64,000 nt of DNA from contig NC_081409.1 of the NCBI RefSeq assembly GCF_030272615.1, positions 18,850,260 through 18,914,259 on the forward strand. Direction: 5' to 3'. Positions 1 through 11,139 of this stretch are shown here, piece after piece. This DNA comes from Cryptomeria japonica. Lineage: Eukaryota > Streptophyta > Pinopsida > Cupressales > Cupressaceae. A program made the translations under genes and the position numbers. Numbering within the stretch: position 1 is the stretch's first letter; every line of letters begins with the position of its first letter. A model generated the notes under the pieces. That model was not told the DNA's origin, ran no database searches, and saw only the letters and a program-made list of their open reading frames with translations.

Positions 1-1354
1 CAGGTCTTTCTCTATTTTCTCAAATCTGGGGTTGAAGGCATCTCTTATATTTTCAGCTTTTGCAATAGTATTTTTCAGATCTTCAATATAATTAGCCATA
101 GTCTTCCCTTCCATAGTGTTGATAGTTTCCAGAATCTGAATTCTATGGCTGAGCTTCTTGTTGTCGTCCACAACTTTCTTGTAACTAGTTATTAACCACT
201 CCATGGTGTCCATGAAACCTTTCATACCCTCAGGAGGAGGGTTTGGGGGAAGATCAATCTTACCGGAGTTGTCCTATTCCTTTTTTGGAGTGTCACCAAC
301 AGTAGCTGTGTCGTCAACCCTATGAACGTCACCACTGGTCACCTCGTCTAGGTTCTGTTCAGCTTCCAAAATCTTTTCATGCTTATGAGCCTCCAGCTCC
401 TTCACATTCTCCTTCTTTCTCTTATACTTGTTTCTAGTCTGGGTATGGACTTTAGTTTTCTTTTTTAGAGAACCCTGGGGTTTCTCCTTCTTTGAATCTT
501 TAGAGACCTCCTCCTCCGAGGAACTCATCTAGAGGATTTTGCCTTTATATTTTTGAACCTTTGAGGAAGAAGGTCTGGTTTTCATATATTTCCTCTTCTT
601 ACCTATTTCAAATTCTGAGTCATTCAAACTCTCCTTAGAGTCACTCATTGGGTCACTATTGGAACCCTCTTCCACAGAAAAAACAGAGTCTGACCCATCC
701 TCCTCAGACTCAAAAGAGGGCTACAGGCGGGAAATTTGATTAGCCTTGAGATGGTCATAAATAAGAACCATTAAGCCTTGATGCATGGTAGTGTCCCCCA
801 TAGGGTTCTCTTTATAGGCCTTAATGGTGGCATTCATAGAGCATAACATAAAATAAGGAAAGCTAACCTTCTCGTCATGCCTAAAATGATTCAACAAAAC
901 AAAATGGTAGCTGTATACTTTAGTAAATCTACCATCCAATGTAATATAGCACATTATAACAAAGAGGACTTCCCACCATGGTTTAACAAAAACCCTAGGG
1001 GGATAGTAAGTTTTACTTATCTTCACCAGGCGTTTTTCCTCCTTTTCGATTTTAGGATATCTGTCAATGGCCTCCTTACTCACTTTTCTATCTCTATCGA
1101 AGTTACTTCCTTTCCTTCGGAGACTCGTGGCTTGGGTGATAAGGTCTTCATCTAATGACAACAGACTAGTCTCCCATCTTCAAAGTGCCCTTTCTCCAGT
1201 TTTTGCAGAAGAAACTGGTGACCATGCCATCCTGTCCATGGAGTCTCTCCATAAATTTAGCAAACCCACCCTTCTGCAAAATATTCCAGACCTCCTCCTT
1301 TTGCTTCCATTCCTTGTAGCTACTAGGTTCGTATCAATGTCTGTTTCTGCCCAT
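1..1354 (-). pseudogene. Decayed ORF of unknown plant repeat family, left edge cut
   Basis: I do not recognise a named domain. Reading leftwards from an ATG at 1352-1354, one protein can be followed to the window edge with a frame change near 1165 and in-frame stops at 1334-1336 (TGA), 721-723, 529-531 and 271-273 (all TAG). The N-terminal part has a compact globular look with conserved-looking stretches such as FFCKNWRKGT and YSYHFVLLNHFRH. After about residue 220 it becomes acidic and Ser/Glu-rich, then Lys-rich, then a heptad-like coiled coil near the window edge. The ATG lies about 210 bp past the RNase H stop of the LINE on the same strand, so it could be a third ORF of that element or a separate repeat. 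The three TAG stops probably replace CAG codons. Confident that it was coding; family unknown. Confidence 0.55.
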
Positions 1355-1566
1355 GTTTTTGCTGTTCAGAGTAGAATAATGAAACTTGCAGAGAGTTTTA
1401 GATAAAAAGTTTCTCAGAGCTACCAAATTTACCTAGAAAGCATGGGAAGTGATAGAATGAGTCTTGTAATAAATGGTGCTGACAATATTATAATAACTCG
1501 GAGTACTCCATTTAGTCCATTTCATTATTGTTTTGTCCATCAAAAATCTTTGGAGTGCTACTATAT

Positions 1567-2030
1567 CAGTCCTTAAAAATGATTAGCCTAACATCCTCAA
1601 GGAGTCCTTGTTCTCTCGTCCATGTAATCACTTCATCTTTTTTGACCGTCACGTTGGCTGCCCAGTCAGCAGACCCATTGGCTTCATGGTAGATATGAGA
1701 TATGTAACTTTTTGCAAAAGTGCTAATGAGGTCTCTAGTGGCTTGTATAATATTATTGATAGATCACGAGGGCTTAGAAGTCCCCTTGAGACATTTAATG
1801 ATGTTGTTTGAATCCCATTCAATCCATATATAGGGGCGATTCCATCTTTTAGCTAGGAGAATTCATTGGAGAGCTGCCATTGCTTCTGCTTTGTGGTTTG
1901 TTTGACTCCCTATTGGGACAACAATCATTTCCTTACATATACATTTATCATCTCTAAGAATATCTCCACAACTCGTAGGGCCCGGGTTACCTTTTGCAGC
2001 ACCATCAAAATTGACTTGGAACTAGCCATG
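1567..2030 (-). pseudogene. RNase H domain of LINE ORF2
   Basis: Not an open frame, so easily missed. In the ORF2 frame the minus strand reads VNFDGAAKGNPGP (first Asp), NHKAEAMAAL (Glu), IEWDSNN (Asp) and GSADWAAN (last Asp): all four catalytic residues of an RVT_3-type RNase H in the right order. Two TGA stops interrupt it, at 1863-1865 and 1764-1766. RNase H would remove the RNA strand after first-strand synthesis. Its presence separates this LINE from the second LINE at 10891-17394, where I see no such domain. Confidence 0.8.
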
Positions 2031-5000
2031 AGGGGGAGTTTACCATCTTGCTTCAAGTCTTTAATTTTGCTTGGGGTCAGAGCTACCAACATTCTTCAAA
2101 TTCCAGGAACTTAAAATGTTAGATTCCAGGGGGTTGGTCAAAAAATAGGGACCCCCAATGATCCCAATATTCTCCACAATCTCCCATTGTATTTTCTGGA
2201 ACACAATATCCTGATTGAGGGTTGTGTCCCTGAAAATATGATTGTTTCTTTCTTTCCATAATCCCCACAGGATGTGAGGAAGTGATAGCTGCCACAAAGA
2301 TCTCAATAAGGAGTTAGACCAATGGATATTCTAGGAGTAGAACAACTCACTGATGGTTTTAGGAAACACCCAATCAATGCTAAAACTTTTAAGAAATCTT
2401 TCCCAGATTGAGGCAGAATAGGAACAGTGGATGGCCAGGTGGTCCACTGACTCTTCCTCCTTAAGACATAGAGCACATCTATTAGGAAAGGCAAAACCTC
2501 AACCCTTGAGGTTATCTAGGGTCAAGATTTATTTTGAAGTATAGTCCAATAGAAAAAGTTGATTTTGGGGGTCATACCCTTAATCCAAGCTTTAGACCAG
2601 AAAGGATTATCAGGAGGGGTGGAGAAGAGAACACCATACATTGAAGAAATAGTAATGATACCTTTGGGTTCATATTTCCAAATGAGGGAGTCTTCCTCTT
2701 TGTTCAACCAGACCGAAGACAGGTGGATCTTGAGCTTTATGAGACTTGGGTGGATACTTTCAATGTTCTGCCATTTATTGCCAGTCCAATACCCTTCAAC
2801 TAAGGTGCCAAAAATTCTAATACAGGAGGGAGCATAAGGGGCCCATTCAGGGAAATCAGTCAAGGGTTTATCAAAAAGCTAGGGGTCTTCCCAGAATTTA
2901 ACTCTCCTGCCATTTGCTACTTTTCATATAACTCCTTTAGCAATGCTTTCTCTGCACTTAGAGGCATGATTCCATATATGGGACCCATTAATACTGATTT
3001 CCGAATTGATAAAAGAAGCAAGAGAAGAGGACAGAAGAGAGTACTTACTTCACTAGATTTTACACCATTCAGTATCTGAATGGAACATTCTCCAGACCTG
3101 CTTGGACAGGAGAGCTTCATTTAAGGTCCAGATTCTTCTCAGGCCCAAACCTCCTTTACTTTTCGGTTTGCATACCTGATCCCAAGCCACAAGAGACATT
3201 ATTTTCTTGTCCTCAACCCCTAACCATAGAAATTTTCTTTGAATTTCTCATTTGCATCAGCATACTTAACTAGAATTCTGAAAAGGCTTAGGGCATACAT
3301 TGGTATGCTTTGAAGAGAAGCTTTCCATCTTGACTCAAAAGGGCTCCTTTCCAACTGGCTAATTTTTATGAAATTTATCATTAATGAGCTCCAAAAAGGC
3401 TCAGGAGGAGCAATGCCCATGGGGAGGCCAAGATAGGTCACAGGAAGATCAGCAATCCTATAGTCCAAGATTCTGGTGATTCTTTATTGTCTTCTCTCTG
3501 GAGTAATGATGAAAAAACTTCGCTTTTGACCCAATTAATGAGCTGACCAGAAGCTGAGGCAAACTTACAAAGAGCATTCTTCAGTTTTCTAGCTTCATAG
3601 ATACTTGATTCCCCCATGATGATAGTATCCTCCACAAACTGTTGATGGGAGAAAATAAGGTCAGTAGAAGAAGGTTGGAGTCCTTTAAAAGAGCCTTGCA
3701 TGACCATATTTTCCATGGACCTACCAAAACTTTCTGCCATAATGATGAAGAGGATAGAGGAAATGGGATCCCTTTGCCTTAGACCTCTAGAAGCTTGGAA
3801 GAAGCGGGAAGGGGAACCATTAACAAGAAAAACAAAAGAGGCTGAAGTAATAAGCTAGCTGAAGAGGTCAACACATTTAGTGGAAAAACCATAAGCCATA
3901 AGAACCTTCTCAAGAAAAAGCTAGTCAACCCGGTCGTAGGCCTTGGAGAGATCAAGCTTAAGGATGAGACCCTGCTTCTTAGCCCTAACAAGAGAGTGAA
4001 TATTCTCATGGATAGTTATAATGGAGTCGAGAATTTGTCTTCCAGGGACAAATCCATTTTGCTGATGATTAATCAAAGAAGGAAGGATAGTCAGAATTCT
4101 AGTGGTAAGAACCTTGGAAATAATCTTATAAAAAGAGTTGCATAAACTGATTGGTCTAAACTTGTCCATAGAGTCTCCACCTTGGATTTTGGGAATGAGA
4201 GCAATGAAAGTACCATTGATTTCTTTCAAAAATTTTCTAGCCTCGAAAAATTCCTTGACTCCATTAGAGACATCTTTCCCAACAATGTCTCAGAAATCTT
4301 GAAAAAAGAACATGGGGAAACCGTCTGGGTTGGGAGCTTTGTTACCATCAAAGGAAAAAACAACATTTTTGATTTCCAAGATCGAAGGAATGGAAGAAAG
4401 GGAGACATTCATCTATTCATCAATGAGACAGGGAATATTTTGAAGGAAATAAGATTGAGCATCAGTATCCAATCTATGATCCCTCCTAAGAAGATCCAAA
4501 AAGTACCTTTTAGCTTCATTCCTTATTTCTTCCTCCTTGACCAGCTCCCCATTATCCACAATTATTTTGGTTATCCTATTAGTTGCTTTATGCTTGATAG
4601 TTGACATATGAAAAAATCTTGTATTCCTATCCCCTTCCTTTAGCCAAATGCATCTTGATCTCTGCTTCCAGAATGTTTCCTCTTTAGCAATGATTTCATG
4701 GTATTTTTTAAGAGTCTCATTTTCATCAGCAATGGACACAGTACTAAAACCATCCTTCTGAATTTGGGCCTATATTTTTTTAAGGTCATCCTAAACTTTT
4801 CCTTTGGTCTCAAAGATATTTCCAAAGCTAGATTTATTCCAGAGTCTTATATTGTCCTTTACACTTTTAAGTTTCTTTACAACTATGTACATAGCAGTTC
4901 CTTCAACTTGGATACTCCACCATTTCTAAATATTATGGGTGATACTTGGGTGATGAGTCCACATTTTTTCATATCCGAAAGGAAAGTGTCTCCTTTTGTT

Positions 5001-5705
5001 AATTGGGTCAGCACTGAAGGTGATAGGAAAATGATCTGACCGAACCCGGATGTGGGTAGACAGAGAACATAAATAATGTGTGTACCAGTCATCTGAGATG
5101 AGAGTCCTATCAAGGTGAACTTCGATAAGATCATTTCCAGTTCTCCTATTAGTTGATGTGTAATTACAACCTTGTATCTCCACATCGTTGAGAGCCTGAG
5201 TGTTAATAAAGTCCATTAGGGCCATCTTGCTTTCCAACTGAGAGGGGCTTCCTCCAAATTTTTCTTCCTCTCTCAAAGGTGTATTAAAGTATCCCATGAC
5301 CAGCCAACTAAGATTTTTGAAGCTTTCCCTAACTTCTATAAGTTTTTTCCAGAAGGAATTTCTAGCTTTCAAGGTATTGGGAGCTTAAATGTTAGTGAGG
5401 ACCCATGAAGTTCCATCTTTTAAGTGCTCAAATCTAATGCAAGAGAATTTTTTTTCCTGAATAAGAACATGACCCTTGACACTATTAAGGTTCCAAATGG
5501 CAGCTATGCCTCCTGAAGCACCTTCCGAACTACCACCACTGATATTCCCATTTTTGAAAAACTTCAAAGATTCAACTTTTTCTTGACTCATTTTGTTCTC
5601 TTGAATTAGAAAAACATCGGGTTTACTATCCCTTATCATATTCCTAATGATATCATGTTTATAAGGATTATTAAGTCCCCTAATATTCCAAGAGATAATC
5701 TTCAT
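1567..5705 (-). pseudogene. LINE ORF2 (endonuclease-RT-zf-RVT-RNase H)
   Basis: ORF2 nicks target DNA and reverse transcribes the element RNA at the nick. Starts at ATG 5703-5705 with the endonuclease signature ISWNIRGLNNP; later endonuclease motifs are VMGYFN (normally GDFN, Asp lost), HLDR and SDHFPI (about 5030-5280). RT begins near 4229 (FIALIPKIQG, RPISLCN, NGFVPGRQI, LKLDLSKAYDRVD). The catalytic box at 3627-3638 is FVED instead of FADD, so the first Asp is Glu. The frame changes between about 3440 and 2500 and returns for a zf-RVT region (RCALC...HLAIHC) and the WGLWKERN motif near 2250. RNase H follows to the stop at 1567-1569. Several stop codons are present. A dead copy. Confidence 0.85.
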
Positions 5706-5707
5706 AG

Positions 5708-7459
5708 TTACTTACTGATTCCTAACTCCTTAAGAGTCTTCTAGGTTCCATCTGCAATGTTCTTACTGGCCTCCTTGTCTCTAACTTTATGGTTAGAGGG
5801 TCAACCTGGGGAAGAGGAGATATACCCAACATCAACTTGAGCTATTTTGCTGGATTTCCTTAGTTGAGAAGCCGAGGGAGTTGTTCCTTTCTTGTTCCTA
5901 TATTTTGGTATTTTCCAATCACCTTCTTTCTCAAGAGACGCTTTCGGGTTACTGAGAATTCTAGAAATTTCATCTTCATTACCCTAGTTAGGGATTCTGG
6001 GACCATTTAAATCACTGTTTATAGTTTTTGAATTTTGGTCTAAATCCGAAAGGTTCATACCCAGTATTGCACATTTTTGGGCTTCTTGCATTTAAGAATT
6101 TGTCATGAGCGGTGAAGAGTCAGTATTTTCTTCTTGGGAGCCAGGGATCTCCCCTTCCTCAGGTTGATCCTCTATCTTTTGTGTTTCCTTCCCCACATAA
6201 GTGTCAGCTACCACTTTAGCTATGTCATTTGAAGACTCAGTCTATTCTTTCAGTTCCTCTAATCGAATCTGCTCTGTAATAGAGGTGTTTACATTGGTAG
6301 ACTCATTTCTCAATACTTCATGGGTTGGAGGATTGGAGACAGAAGTTGAGGAGACTTCCTTATTTTCCCCCAATGGTTCAAAACAATTATAGTCAGCTTC
6401 CTTATTCTCTGAGTTTTTAACTTGCCATACCATTTTTTCTGGAGCCTTTTTACTTTTAACCTGGGGTTTAAACTGCTTGGGCTCTACTTTCAGGTTGATT
6501 GGACAAGATTTTGCCCAGTGACCTACTTTTTTGCAATGGAAGGAAACAAAGGGGATAGATTCATATTCAATTTGTTGTTTCCATGTTCCCAACTTTGACA
6601 CTAGATCTATCTATTCTGACATGTCTGCATCATGGGCTATCCCTACACAAAGCCTATCATGAGTGAGTCTCCTTTTTGAAGCGGTGACTAGGTCTATAGA
6701 GAGGAGTTCACCAAAGGAGCTTGCAATTACTAAGAAGATGCTTTCTTCCCAATATTCAAGAGGAAAACCTGGTAACTTCACCCATACTGGGACTTGTGCC
6801 AAAAGAGAGTCGTTCATGTTCAGATTCGAATGCCATTTCTGAAGAACCAAAGCTATCTTTCCTACCATCTATGGACCTCCACAAAGTATCCTTAGTTTAT
6901 CTTCTTCACATGAAAAAGTAAAAGATAGGAGGCCTTTAGGCAAAGCCAAGATTTTAACATTACCCTTCAGAGCCCATTTTCATTTGATATAAGTCCTAAC
7001 AACTTCGATGTTTGGACGCAAACCCATAAATTTGCCTACCAGGGAGTTCGACATACTGTTTATATTATGATCCAGAACCAGATCAGGGATAGAGATAGCA
7101 AACTTTCCACCAGAAGGATCATAAATATTCTTGACAGGAGGTAAAGATGATTTACCAGATGGTTTTGTTCCAAAAAGGGATGACCATTTTCTAGGTTCTT
7201 TTCCAATCTCCAAGGTCTCTTCACGTGGGCTGGGCCCCCTGCTAGACCCCTCCCCCAAAAGCCTAGACCCCTCTTTCTTCTCTGGCAGAGTACCACCTGT
7301 CTGCGAAATGTCTGGAGGCTTGTCCTTCTCTCCCATGGGTCCAATTCCTTCATTTTGGATGCTCCCACCATTGGAACCAAAGTTCCCACCTTGCAGAGAA
7401 TTTGAATTTTGAATTCTCCCATTGCCACTTCCTACTCCTCCAAGCTCTTCCATTCTCAC
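5708..7459 (-). pseudogene. LINE ORF1 (DUF4283 / zinc-knuckle RNA-binding protein)
   Basis: ORF1 of plant L1 elements binds the element RNA as part of the ribonucleoprotein. From 7459 to the TAA at 5708-5710 a single frame can be followed, broken by stops including TGA after residue 159 and others near 6870, 6610 and 6242. The first 100 residues are Gly/Ser/Pro-rich. The DUF4283-like part (VPVWVKLPGFPLEYW) lies near 6790. The zinc knuckle at 6503-6544 reads SFHCKKVGHWAKSC: spacing of CX2CX4HX4C is kept but the first Cys is Ser. The C-terminal third is hydrophilic. The stop codon sits just before the ORF2 ATG (TAA, two bases, ATG), suggesting coupled or reinitiated translation in the active ancestor. 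Confidence 0.8.
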
Positions 7460-7465
7460 TTCCTA

Positions 7466-8284
7466 ATTGTAGTATCAAGATAGAAAACTTGAACAAGCAT
7501 GAACAAATAATATAGTTATAACGTGAAAACAAATGAATTGATATAAATGATTTTTCTAGCTAAAAAAATATTTATTGCTGCACGGTTTTAATTGCTACTG
7601 CTATTTCTTCAAAAGAATATAATTTAGCGAATAATAATCTAGAATAAACATGCAGATTTAAACTATTAAAAAATGAAATAAAGAGGCTAATATTATTCTT
7701 TTATTACAAAGAAAACAAATACAAAACCTGCAATACAAGAAATCATAGATGCAATTTAAATGATAAATCGGTTTTGGCGGCAAGCCTTTCAAAATGATGC
7801 AAATGAAAACTAAAGTATGTAGGAAAAAAGTTTAGCAACATAGTTTTGGCAACAAGCCTTCCAAAACTAATTTAGAAAATAATCTTCTAGAATCTAAATA
7901 GATTAATCCTGCATGCAAACTTGTTAACACGTTTGAAAATAAAAATAAAAATAAAACTTAAATCAAAACCTGCACAACAAAACCTTAAAGAACAAACTTC
8001 CCTTCTCTCAAAGAGTGCCTCCAAGAAGGGTGATCTCCAAAATCAATAATGACAACCTTCATCAACTTCAACTTAAACAAGAATTAGTAATTTGCTTTGA
8101 TATAATAAAGGAAATACAAGAGCAAGAAAATGAAAAGTAAATCCAATTATGTTGATTGAAGTAATGTTACCAAAGTAGAGAGAAACTTGAGAGCAATCAC
8201 ACAAAACTTGAAGAGGAGACACAAGAGCTTTTGAAAGGGGAAAAGAAGAGGAAAAACCCCTTATGTATTATGAATGAAGGTAAA

Positions 8285-8337
<53 letters not shown>

Positions 8338-8656
8338 CATTACAATCATATCAAAAGTGAAGAATAAGAGGAGAAACATCTCTTAAATAAAGATGAGTAG
8401 AGGAATTATAAAGTGGCTTTCATTTCTATGAATGCCACCATTCACAATATGTGGGTGAAAAATGTCAACATCCTCTTAAGGAGGACATACTAATATTCCA
8501 CATATTTGGAATAAATAAAATGAGTTATGAGAACTCTTGAATAAGACAAACGACTTGTAGAGATCCTTTAGGAATATTCCTACAAGTAACAAATAAAAGG
8601 AAATTAACTTTAAGATTAATTCCTAACAGTGGTTTTTCCTTGTTTTTTGAGAATTC
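7466..8656. other. AT-rich region, no gene recognised
   Basis: Non-coding in all frames apart from a short ORF made only of microsatellite. It holds two copies of a 24-bp phrase (about 7772-7795 and 7844-7867, tttggc..caagcctt..caaaa) and the (AG)n tract listed separately. Part may be the LINE 5' leader and part the 5' flank of the coiled-coil pseudogene that follows. Confidence 0.5.
8287..8334. repeat. (AG)n microsatellite
   Basis: About 24 uninterrupted AG units. On the minus strand it gives an artificial Leu-Ser repeat frame, which is not a gene. Confidence 0.97.
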
Positions 8657-10890
8657 CAATAGCTTTCTACTAGGCTCTTAGATGAAAAAATGTGGTGGTT
8701 GACTGAGAGACATCCCCAGTATGATTGGTTTTATGGTGCCAACTTTATTATGATCCATTTGCATGGATTCAAGGAATTCCCCTTTCAACTACCCACATAT
8801 GTAACAAATAGAATCCTAGCCCTTGAATTGTTCTGACAACTCTCTGTAGTTGATTCTCAGATAGGAGTAGGGTGAGGAGAAACCATGATACTTAAAATCC
8901 AAATTACCTTTTGGGGAAACATTTTACAAAAAAGAAAAGTAGAATTATTGTTAACAACCAAATTTTTTTTCCACGACCTTGATCTCATATGTGATTCCTA
9001 GGATTACGACCCTAATAATTGTTTAAAGGGTAGACAATTTTCTTTGATTCATCAACCCAAACCTTATTGGGAACAAAGAATTAACCCCATGGAATTGAGT
9101 GCCCAAATTTATGTGCATTTAACTTATATATCGGGTCATCAGAAACCCCCTTGGCTTAGTTTTTATACTATTGTGGATAGTTCCAAAGCTACATACAAAA
9201 TTCCTCCCAGCATGAAGAAGACGCTAAAGGAACAAGATTGGAGCAAAAAAAGATAACAAACTTCTATATTTTGAGGCAAGAGATAGGGGGCACTATATCT
9301 TAGGTGGATTGTATTCATGAAGATGACCAGTTTGACAAAAAATGGGATGATGAACATTCATGGTCTTCAGAGGAAAAGGAATCAAAAGAATTGGAAGGAC
9401 CTATGTTTGGACACCAAGTGGAAATGAGAAGATAGTTGCTTATATAGGAACAAGTTGGCAAACCTCAACAGACGCAGGTGGTCATAATAGTGGAATAAGC
9501 TATCCAGAATCTATAACTTCCCTTAGATAGAAGTTCAGAATTTGAGCTCCCTCTCATTGAGGCATTTTCTAAGTGACATAAGGAAGAAAACATAGATAAC
9601 TGAGAAGAAGCCTAATGATCAAGAATTGATGGAAGATATTTCATAGACCTCTACAAGATTTGCAATGCATATATTCTTTTCTTTCCCTCTTCTAGATCTC
9701 CATCTTAGTCTTTGGTGACTCAAGTTGAACTTTTATCATCTTCTATTCCCATGAATGTAATTATTGCAATTCAAGAATGGTCCCCTATTTCTGCTCATCC
9801 TAGATTAGCAACTATATCTTTGAGCTCAATCGTTTTTAATTTCAAATCCCTAATTGCCAATTGATTCATTACCGATGAGTAGACCACTTACTACTTCAAC
9901 TATGGTTCATACCCCAACAATATTACAATCCTCTATTTTTGAGTCTTCATCTACTATGATGATGTTTTCATCCCCATAATTCATTATGCCTCCCCAAATG
10001 TCTCTCACAAGTTCTCCATTAACCTCTCCAAATATGTTGACTTCCTTAAATTTAGTAGTTACACTCCAAAGCATCCCTACTTTTTCTCCAAGAACATTAG
10101 ACTTCCTGAAGCCCATTTCCAAAGGTGTCCAAGCACAAATATTTTTTGTTCAAACAACATTTGTTCTACCTCATGAATCCCCTTTTGTAGGGCAACTTAT
10201 AAGCTATACAATTGAGTTGGATAGCCATTTTCATTCATAAAAAAGGGCATGGTTGGAAAGATCTTTGAAAAGGAGAGCCAAAGATACGAACAAGTTTTCT
10301 TCCTCAAAGCTGGATATTATGTCCAATGAAGGCCAATGTACGATGTTGATCACTTCAAATATATCTAATGTAGTCAAAGTTGAAGGCTAGATGTAACCAA
10401 AAGATTATACCATCCATGCAGTTGGAATTGGTATGGATATAACTCATTCTCAGGACAAAGTAGAATTCATTAAAGAAACAAAGAAGGTAGTGACATCTAA
10501 TTATCTTAAGCTCACACAGACTCATGTTAAATTGGAGGAGAAGGTGTGAAATATGGAGCTTACCATATGAGCAAAGGAACCAAAACTCAAGGCCATGAAA
10601 TACAAAGTTAATGAGTTGAGGGAGTGCAAAGAAAGGACATCCACGGTGATTCAAGGAACACAGGCTAAAAAAAATAGGCTGTGTGCAAAAATGAATAAAC
10701 TAAAAGTTGCCTACATGGCAGAGAAGAAAGAAAATGAGGAATTGAGTCAACAACTACAACTTTTAAAGAAATAATTGCAAGCCAGTTGGTCATTGATAGA
10801 TGAAATAGAATGGAATAAGAAAACAATAGAGGTTTCCCTAGAAGGAAGGACTAAAGAATTAACTAATTTGAGCCAAGAGAATATTGTATT
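8657..10890 (+). pseudogene. Degraded coiled-coil protein gene, 5' part (unknown family)
   Basis: One frame with many stops. The best preserved piece begins near 8690 (MWWLTERHPQYDWFYGANF) and runs through PYWEQRINPMELSAQIYVH (about 9060-9115) to 9256. It is then hard to follow through an acidic region near 9340-9420 and becomes a charged heptad-rich coiled coil at about 10525-10890 (KMNKLKVAYMAEKKENEEL). In-frame stops include TGA 8836, TGA and TAA in the coiled-coil part. The coiled coil is cut by the LINE inserted at 10891 and resumes after 17394. I do not recognise the family. It resembles the accessory or gag-like ORFs of large plant retroelements more than a host gene, but this is inference. 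Confidence 0.55.
10876..10890. repeat. Target-site duplication, left copy (LINE 2)
   Basis: AGAGAATATTGTATT, 15 bp, identical to 17395-17409. TSDs of 10-20 bp are usual for L1-type insertion. Both copies lie in the same place in the coiled-coil reading frame (QENIVF), which fixes the LINE ends. Confidence 0.88.
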
Positions 10891-11139
10891 TTTTATATTG
10901 ATAATAGAGAGTAAACTGATTTACAAAATAGTTAAAGCTGTATTAGCAGTTCATCTGAGCCTTATAAGTAGGTATCCACATTAGATAGTATATAAATATT
11001 AGGATATTGATATATGGGTTTATACAAAATACTCATCAACATATACAAATAGCCTATACAGTCCTAAACCGAGATATATGAAGAAAATATACATGCCTAT
11101 ACAACTAAAGAAGCATAAACAAAAAGCTATGCAACTATA

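Larger units (their letters stand above)
1567..7465 (-). mobile_element. LINE (plant L1-type, RNase H-containing), degenerate
   Basis: A non-LTR retrotransposon reading right to left. Order in transcript sense: ORF1 (Gly/Ser-rich N-terminus, DUF4283-like domain, zinc knuckle), then ORF2 (apurinic-type endonuclease, reverse transcriptase, zf-RVT zinc finger, RNase H). ORF1 stop and ORF2 start are 2 nt apart. The 5.9-kb coding span is close to full length for this class. Both ORFs carry several stop codons and ORF2 has frame changes, so the copy is dead. I could not fix the outer ends: no clear poly(A) tract or target-site duplication was found, and the unknown ORF at 1-1354 may belong to the 3' end. 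Confidence 0.88.

Noticed and set aside
8197-8379. Minus-strand ORF with Leu-Ser repeat
   Set aside because: Made by the (AG)n microsatellite.
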